A DNA stretch of 27,627 bases from Ruminococcus sp. CAG:563 (GTDB lineage Bacteria > Bacillota > Clostridia > Oscillospirales > Acutalibacteraceae): positions 1-27,627 of the forward strand of contig FR882043.1 of assembly GCA_000434915.1 (NCBI GenBank), given 5' to 3'. Below, piece by piece: positions 24,519 through 27,627 of the stretch. The first letter of the stretch is position 1. Each line of letters begins with the position of its first letter. Position numbers and translations under genes: made by a program. The notes beneath the pieces are model-generated. The model worked only from the letters and a program-made list of their open reading frames with translations, ran no database searches and was not told where the DNA came from.

Positions 24519-25160
24519 TCACTCAGAAAGTGTATATTTAAAATTCAACGCATTGAGTAACTCGTTAAAATTATACGGATAACAATTTCTGCCTGTGAAT
24601 TCTACCGGTCTGCATCCGTTATCGTATTTGAACTTTACGCTCCATGACTCGCCGTCCAAAACCACATAACCGTAATCAAACGAATCATATAAATGCTTCC
24701 ATTCGCCCAAATTAAGGCATTTCAAGTTTTCAAGCAACGTCTCTTTTTCAATTTTTCCCTGTTCAAGCACATTGTCAATAATTTCTGTCTTATATTCGGC
24801 AACATCACCTTTGATATCAAGCGTATACTCGGCGAAGCCAAGTATAAAAGCTCCGCAAAAAGCTTCGATTCTCCTTATGTGAGGAATGTTTTCCTGAAAC
24901 TTAATTGCTTTGATTTCACTTTTTGTCGGTTGATATTCCGAACCGAGTTCTTTAAGTGCCTGAATCGTTTTATCAAGACGCTCACGATTCTCGGCGACCT
25001 GCTCAATTATACTCGGCTCATAAGCGGAACAGTCCGATAACGGATTCTCGGCGATATCCTTTAAACGATTGATTTCTTTCTTCAGGCTGCGAATTTTTGA
25101 CCTGATTTCATTTTCATTTTTTCCCCCTAACTCGTTTTCGTAATAAGACTCTGTATTCAT
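24519..25160 (-). CDS. Unknown coiled-coil protein (213 aa), first gene of the island operon
   Basis: Not recognised. The N-terminal half is charged and probably coiled coil (EIRSKIRSLKKEINRLKDIA, NRERLDKTIQALKELG). The C-terminal half contains IEAFCGAFILGFAEYTLDIK and a compact block, GYVVLDGESWSVKFKYDNGC then RPVEFTGRNCYPYNFNELL. The latter resembles small beta-rich segments seen in uncharacterised proteins of Clostridia. AAGGAGG precedes the ATG, and a promoter lies just upstream. It is cotranscribed with the ATPase, J-domain and HIRAN genes. Confidence 0.8.
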   Translation of the reverse strand: MNTESYYENELGGKNENEIRSKIRSLKKEINRLKDIAENPLSDCSAYEPSIIEQVAENRERLDKTIQALKELGSEYQPTKSEIKAIKFQENIPHIRRIEAFCGAFILGFAEYTLDIKGDVAEYKTEIIDNVLEQGKIEKETLLENLKCLNLGEWKHLYDSFDYGYVVLDGESWSVKFKYDNGCRPVEFTGRNCYPYNFNELLNALNFKYTLSE

Positions 25161-25193
25161 CGTTGTTTCCTCCTTGTTTTATTTTCTACAAAC

Positions 25194-25222
25194 AGTGTAA
25201 CAGGCTTTGACCGATTTATCAA
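25194..25222 (-). promoter_or_regulatory. Promoter of the four-gene island operon
   Basis: The -35 TTGATA (25222-25217), a 17-base spacer and the -10 TACACT (25199-25194) are on the minus strand, about 35 bases before the start of the 213-aa gene. Confidence 0.7.
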
Positions 25223-25429
25223 CTCAAAATTTCTCAAAACACCATTTTTCAGTCCGTTTATGAGGACTGTAAACATCAACCCGATGCCTCTATTCGCCTT
25301 TTAGCCGTACTAACACAAAAGCCCCTGCCGATAAAATCTCGGAGGGTAAATTTATAAGGATTATCTAAGCAACCGGGCGCTTCGTGCATTTAGTGAACAG
25401 ACAAATTTTAAAAATATACATCAATATTC

Positions 25430-25471
25430 ATTCCTGCCGAAAATGTGGTTTTTTCGGCGGGAATATTTTTT
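25430..25471 (+). terminator. Plus-strand terminator with no known upstream gene
   Basis: A 14-bp stem with one G-U pair (25430-25443 with 25451-25464) and a 7-base loop is followed by ATTTTTT on the plus strand. On the minus strand no T-run follows. No plus-strand gene precedes it within the non-coding region. Confidence 0.75.
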
Positions 25472-25491
25472 ATGCGGTGAAAAAGCTGTTC

Positions 25492-25554
25492 TGTCCTCAA
25501 AATTCGGGCTGTAAAAAGAGGACAAAATACGAATTATGAGGACAAATGAGGACC
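25492..25554. repeat. GAGGACA repeat cluster
   Basis: TGTCCTC (25492-25498) and three direct copies of GAGGAC(A/C) at 25518, 25538 and 25548 are present. The first and third form an extended inverted repeat, 25492-25506 with 25530-25544, matching at 14 of 15 positions. Confidence 0.65.
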
Positions 25555-25586
25555 GAGGGAATTTTGAAACGTCGATTTTGAGACAG

Positions 25587-25619
25587 AAAAAGAGCCTCGC
25601 TCGAAGTGAGCGAAGCTCT
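25587..25619 (-). terminator. Terminator of the NifU-like/GGGtGRT operon
   Basis: On the minus strand AGAGCTTCGCTC pairs with GAGCGAGGCTCT (one G-U, 12 bp, 5-base loop) and is followed by TTTTC. It lies 22 bases past the stop of the GGGtGRT gene. Confidence 0.85.
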
Positions 25620-25640
25620 GAAAGTGTTGATTTATAAGGC

Positions 25641-26639
25641 TTACTTCATAGCCTCTTCAACTGCAACAGCAGTTGCAACGGTAGCACCAACCATCGGGTT
25701 GTTGCCCATACCGATAAGACCCATCATCTCAACGTGAGCGGGAACCGAAGAAGAACCTGCAAACTGAGCGTCGGAATGCATACGACCCATTGTATCTGTA
25801 AGACCATATGAAGACGGGCCTGCAGCCATGTTGTCCGGGTGAAGTGTACGGCCTGTGCCGCCGCCCGAAGCAACAGAGAAATACTTAATGCCGTTCTCAA
25901 CGCACCACTTCTTGTATGTGCCTGCAACGGGATGCTGGAAACGAGTCGGGTTGGTTGAGTTACCTGTGATTGAAACGCCGACATTCTCAAGCTTCATGAT
26001 AGCAACACCCTCGGGAACGTTGTCAGCACCGTAGCACTTAACATCGGCTCTCGGGCCGTTTGAATATGCCTTCTCGTAAACAACCTTAACCTCTTCTGTG
26101 TACGGATCAAACTCTGTCTCAACGTATGTGAAGCCGTTGATTCTGGAGATGATCATTGCTGCATCCTTACCGAGACCGTTAAGGATAACACGAAGCGGCT
26201 TAACTCTAACCTTGTTAGCATTAAGAGCGATCTTGATAGCACCCTCTGCAGCTGCGAATGACTCGTGGCCTGCAAGGAATGCGAAGCACTCTGTCTCCTC
26301 GGAAAGAAGTCTCTTACCGAGATTACCGTGACCGAGACCAACCTTACGGTTCTCGGCAACAGAACCGGGAATGCAGAAGCTCTGGAGACCGATACCGATA
26401 GCGGCAGCGGCATCGGCAGCCTTTGTGCAACCCATCTTGATAGCGATTGCTGCGCCTACAGTGTAAGCCCAGATAGCATTTTCAAAGCAAATGGGCTGAG
26501 TTGAACGAACGATCTGGTCAACGTCGATACCCTTTGCAAGTGTGATTTCCTTACATTCGTCGATGGAGGAAATACCGTATTCTTTAAGAACGCCGAGGAT
26601 CTTAGCCTCACGTCTCTCATAACCTTCAAACTGTGCCAT
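25641..26639 (-). CDS. GGGtGRT protein
   Basis: Member of the family named for its GGGTGRT motif, seen here as FSVASGGGTGRTLHPDN near residues 254-270. Other conserved-looking blocks are GVSITGNSTNPTRFQHPVAG, LGHGNLGKRLLSEETECFAF and the Gly-rich end GLIGMGNNPMVGATVATAVA. The 332 residues are soluble with no signal peptide. The enzymatic role is not established to my knowledge. It lies 19 bases after a NifU-like scaffold gene, the usual partner in Clostridia, pointing to iron-sulfur or sulfur-related chemistry. Codon use is strongly biased to preferred codons, suggesting high expression. Confidence 0.92.
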   Translation of the reverse strand: MAQFEGYERREAKILGVLKEYGISSIDECKEITLAKGIDVDQIVRSTQPICFENAIWAYTVGAAIAIKMGCTKAADAAAAIGIGLQSFCIPGSVAENRKVGLGHGNLGKRLLSEETECFAFLAGHESFAAAEGAIKIALNANKVRVKPLRVILNGLGKDAAMIISRINGFTYVETEFDPYTEEVKVVYEKAYSNGPRADVKCYGADNVPEGVAIMKLENVGVSITGNSTNPTRFQHPVAGTYKKWCVENGIKYFSVASGGGTGRTLHPDNMAAGPSSYGLTDTMGRMHSDAQFAGSSSVPAHVEMMGLIGMGNNPMVGATVATAVAVEEAMK

Positions 26640-26658
26640 TGCGTTATTCCTCCTTCAA

Positions 26659-27351
26659 TTATTCTTTTCTCGGGTCGATATACTTAACAGCTTCATCGAA
26701 GCGGCCGTATGTGCCCTTGGATTTCTCATATGCCTCGTTCGGCTCCATGCCCTTCTTGATGAAGTCGGTCATCTTGCCGAGAGAAACGAATTCATAACCG
26801 ATAACCTGATCGTCAGCGTCAAGAGCCATTCTTGTGCAATAGCCCTCTGTCATCTCAAGATAACGAACGCCCTTTGCCTTTGTGCCGTACATTGTGCCGA
26901 CCATTGAGCGAGCGCCCTTACCGAGATCCTCCATACCTGCACCGATTACAAGACCGTCCTCTGAGAAGGCGGACTGTGTACGGCCGTATACGATCTGAAG
27001 GAAAAGCTCACGCATAGCTGTATTGATAGCATCACAGACAAGGTCAGTGTTGAGAGCCTCAAGAATTGTCTTTCCGGGAAGGATCTCAGCTGCCATAGCT
27101 GCGGAATGTGTCATACCTGAGCAACCGATAGTCTCAACGAGAGCCTCTTCGATAACGCCGCCCTTAACATTAAGAGAGAGCTTGCAGGCACCCTGCTGAG
27201 GTGCACACCAACCCACACCGTGGGTATAGCCTGAAATATCAGTGATCTGCTTTGCAGCGATCCACTTGCCTTCTTCGGGAATCGGAGCCGGATCATGTTT
27301 CGGACCCTTGGCTACACAGCACATTCCCTGAACTTCTGCTGAATAGTTCAT
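26659..27351 (-). CDS. Iron-sulfur cluster assembly scaffold protein, NifU/IscU-like
   Basis: Likely scaffold or sulfur/iron carrier. The central part has the NifU-like pattern with potential ligand Cys residues: VGWCAPQQGACKLSLNVKGG, then VETIGCSGMTHSAAMAAEIL followed by PGKTILEAL, and a late Cys in TEGYCTRMAL. The N-terminus adds a CC pair (GMCCVAKGPKHDPAP). At 230 residues it is longer than classical IscU (about 130-150), with an extra C-terminal region ending SKGTYGRFDEAVKYIDPRKE. AAAGGAG precedes the ATG and a strong promoter lies upstream. It is paired with the GGGtGRT gene. Confidence 0.88.
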   Translation of the reverse strand: MNYSAEVQGMCCVAKGPKHDPAPIPEEGKWIAAKQITDISGYTHGVGWCAPQQGACKLSLNVKGGVIEEALVETIGCSGMTHSAAMAAEILPGKTILEALNTDLVCDAINTAMRELFLQIVYGRTQSAFSEDGLVIGAGMEDLGKGARSMVGTMYGTKAKGVRYLEMTEGYCTRMALDADDQVIGYEFVSLGKMTDFIKKGMEPNEAYEKSKGTYGRFDEAVKYIDPRKE

Positions 27352-27423
27352 TATAAAAATCTCCTTTCGGTTTTTCGGGGTTTTCCCTGTTTTGGTGTTT
27401 CCAAATCAGTGGTTACCCGATTA

Positions 27424-27452
27424 TTATATCAGTCTGTGAAAGATTTATCAAG
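27424..27452 (-). promoter_or_regulatory. Promoter of the NifU-like/GGGtGRT operon
   Basis: The -35 TTGATA (27452-27447), a 17-base spacer and a perfect -10 TATAAT (27429-27424) with A/T-rich upstream sequence are on the minus strand. The predicted leader is about 66 bases. Confidence 0.85.
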
Positions 27453-27490
27453 AGTTAAAGGAAAAAATTTTCAAAAAACGTCGAATTACA

Positions 27491-27571
27491 GCCGGTAGAG
27501 TTCAAAAAAATCACTCTACCCGGAGTAGAATCACTGTAGAGAGCCGAAAATTCGGTGTAGGGTGACTTTTG
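27491..27571. repeat. Cluster of GTAGAGTGA-like short repeats
   Basis: A perfect 8-bp inverted repeat, GGTAGAGT (27494-27501) with ACTCTACC (27513-27520), is followed by related words: GTAGAATCACTGTAGAG, a CCGAAAATTCGG palindrome near 27544-27555 and GTAGGGTGA. They lie just upstream of the NifU-like promoter. No gene is evident from here to the right edge, though a minus-strand frame enters from the edge and stops near 27530. Confidence 0.5.
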
Positions 27572-27627
27572 CGGCCTTTCGGCGTACAATGAAATCAATG
27601 AAACGACCATCGTTGAAGAGCGGTCTC

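Larger units (their letters stand above)
25161..25640. other. 480-base non-coding region between the defence island and the NifU/GGGtGRT operon
   Basis: I see no convincing gene. It holds the island promoter, a CAGTCC/GGACTG hairpin at 25250-25269, a GC hairpin near 25322-25347, a strong plus-oriented terminator at 25430-25471, a cluster of GAGGACA repeats at 25492-25554 and the terminator of the operon to the right. A small plus-strand RNA ending at 25471 is possible, but I could not find its promoter. Confidence 0.6.

Noticed and set aside
25492..25554. CRISPR-like array
   Set aside because: The repeated word is only six or seven bases, spacing is irregular, and no cas gene is nearby.
27530..27627. 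3' end of a minus-strand gene entering from the right edge
   Set aside because: About 30 codons are open (ending in FGSLQ) but there is no recognisable motif and the stretch overlaps repeats and a palindrome; it cannot be supported from this window.

Overview
The window looks like a chromosomal segment from a low-to-moderate GC Gram-positive anaerobe of the class Clostridia, most likely a gut Ruminococcaceae/Oscillospiraceae-type organism. The basis is strong GGAGG-type ribosome sites, sigma-A promoters with 17-bp spacers, an electron-bifurcating NADH/NADPH/ferredoxin-type enzyme, a NifU-like scaffold paired with a GGGtGRT protein, and families typical of Clostridia (DUF4830, TSCPD/TIGR03905). 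This placement is inferred from gene content; no rRNA gene or other marker settles it.

Left part (1-8700, all minus strand). greA and lysS form a unit read from a clear promoter near 2256-2279; lysS runs off the left edge and carries a C-terminal extension. Upstream lies a compact six-gene unit, potA-potB-potC-potD, a WG-repeat/SH3 lipoprotein and an RsuA-type pseudouridine synthase. Its genes overlap or are tightly coupled and are read from a promoter at 8483-8511. It encodes a spermidine/putrescine-type ABC importer whose binding protein has an unusual C-terminal membrane anchor.

Middle (8700-18400). Three minus-strand genes (NuoE-like, NuoF-like, and a GltD-like FAD enzyme with ferredoxin domains) form a bifurcating-oxidoreductase operon without a hydrogenase subunit. 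It resembles the Sporomusa-type Nfn (Stn) transhydrogenase. Next come a secreted phosphodiester-glycosidase-like protein and a glycerophosphodiester phosphodiesterase. Divergent from the latter is a plus-strand EamA/DMT transporter, whose 3' end overlaps a convergent DUF4830 gene. A YfcE-type phosphodiesterase is followed divergently by three small plus-strand genes of unknown function and a TSCPD-domain protein.

Right part (18400-27627, minus strand). A defence-type island holds McrB and McrC on their own promoter. Directly upstream is a four-gene set read from a separate promoter: a coiled-coil unknown, a stand-alone AAA/ABC-type ATPase, a J-domain coiled-coil protein and a HIRAN-domain protein. 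I regard this island as the best candidate for an undescribed multi-gene system. A 480-base non-coding stretch with several inverted repeats and a plus-oriented terminator separates it from the last operon, a NifU-like scaffold and its GGGtGRT partner. The right edge carries a cluster of short repeats.
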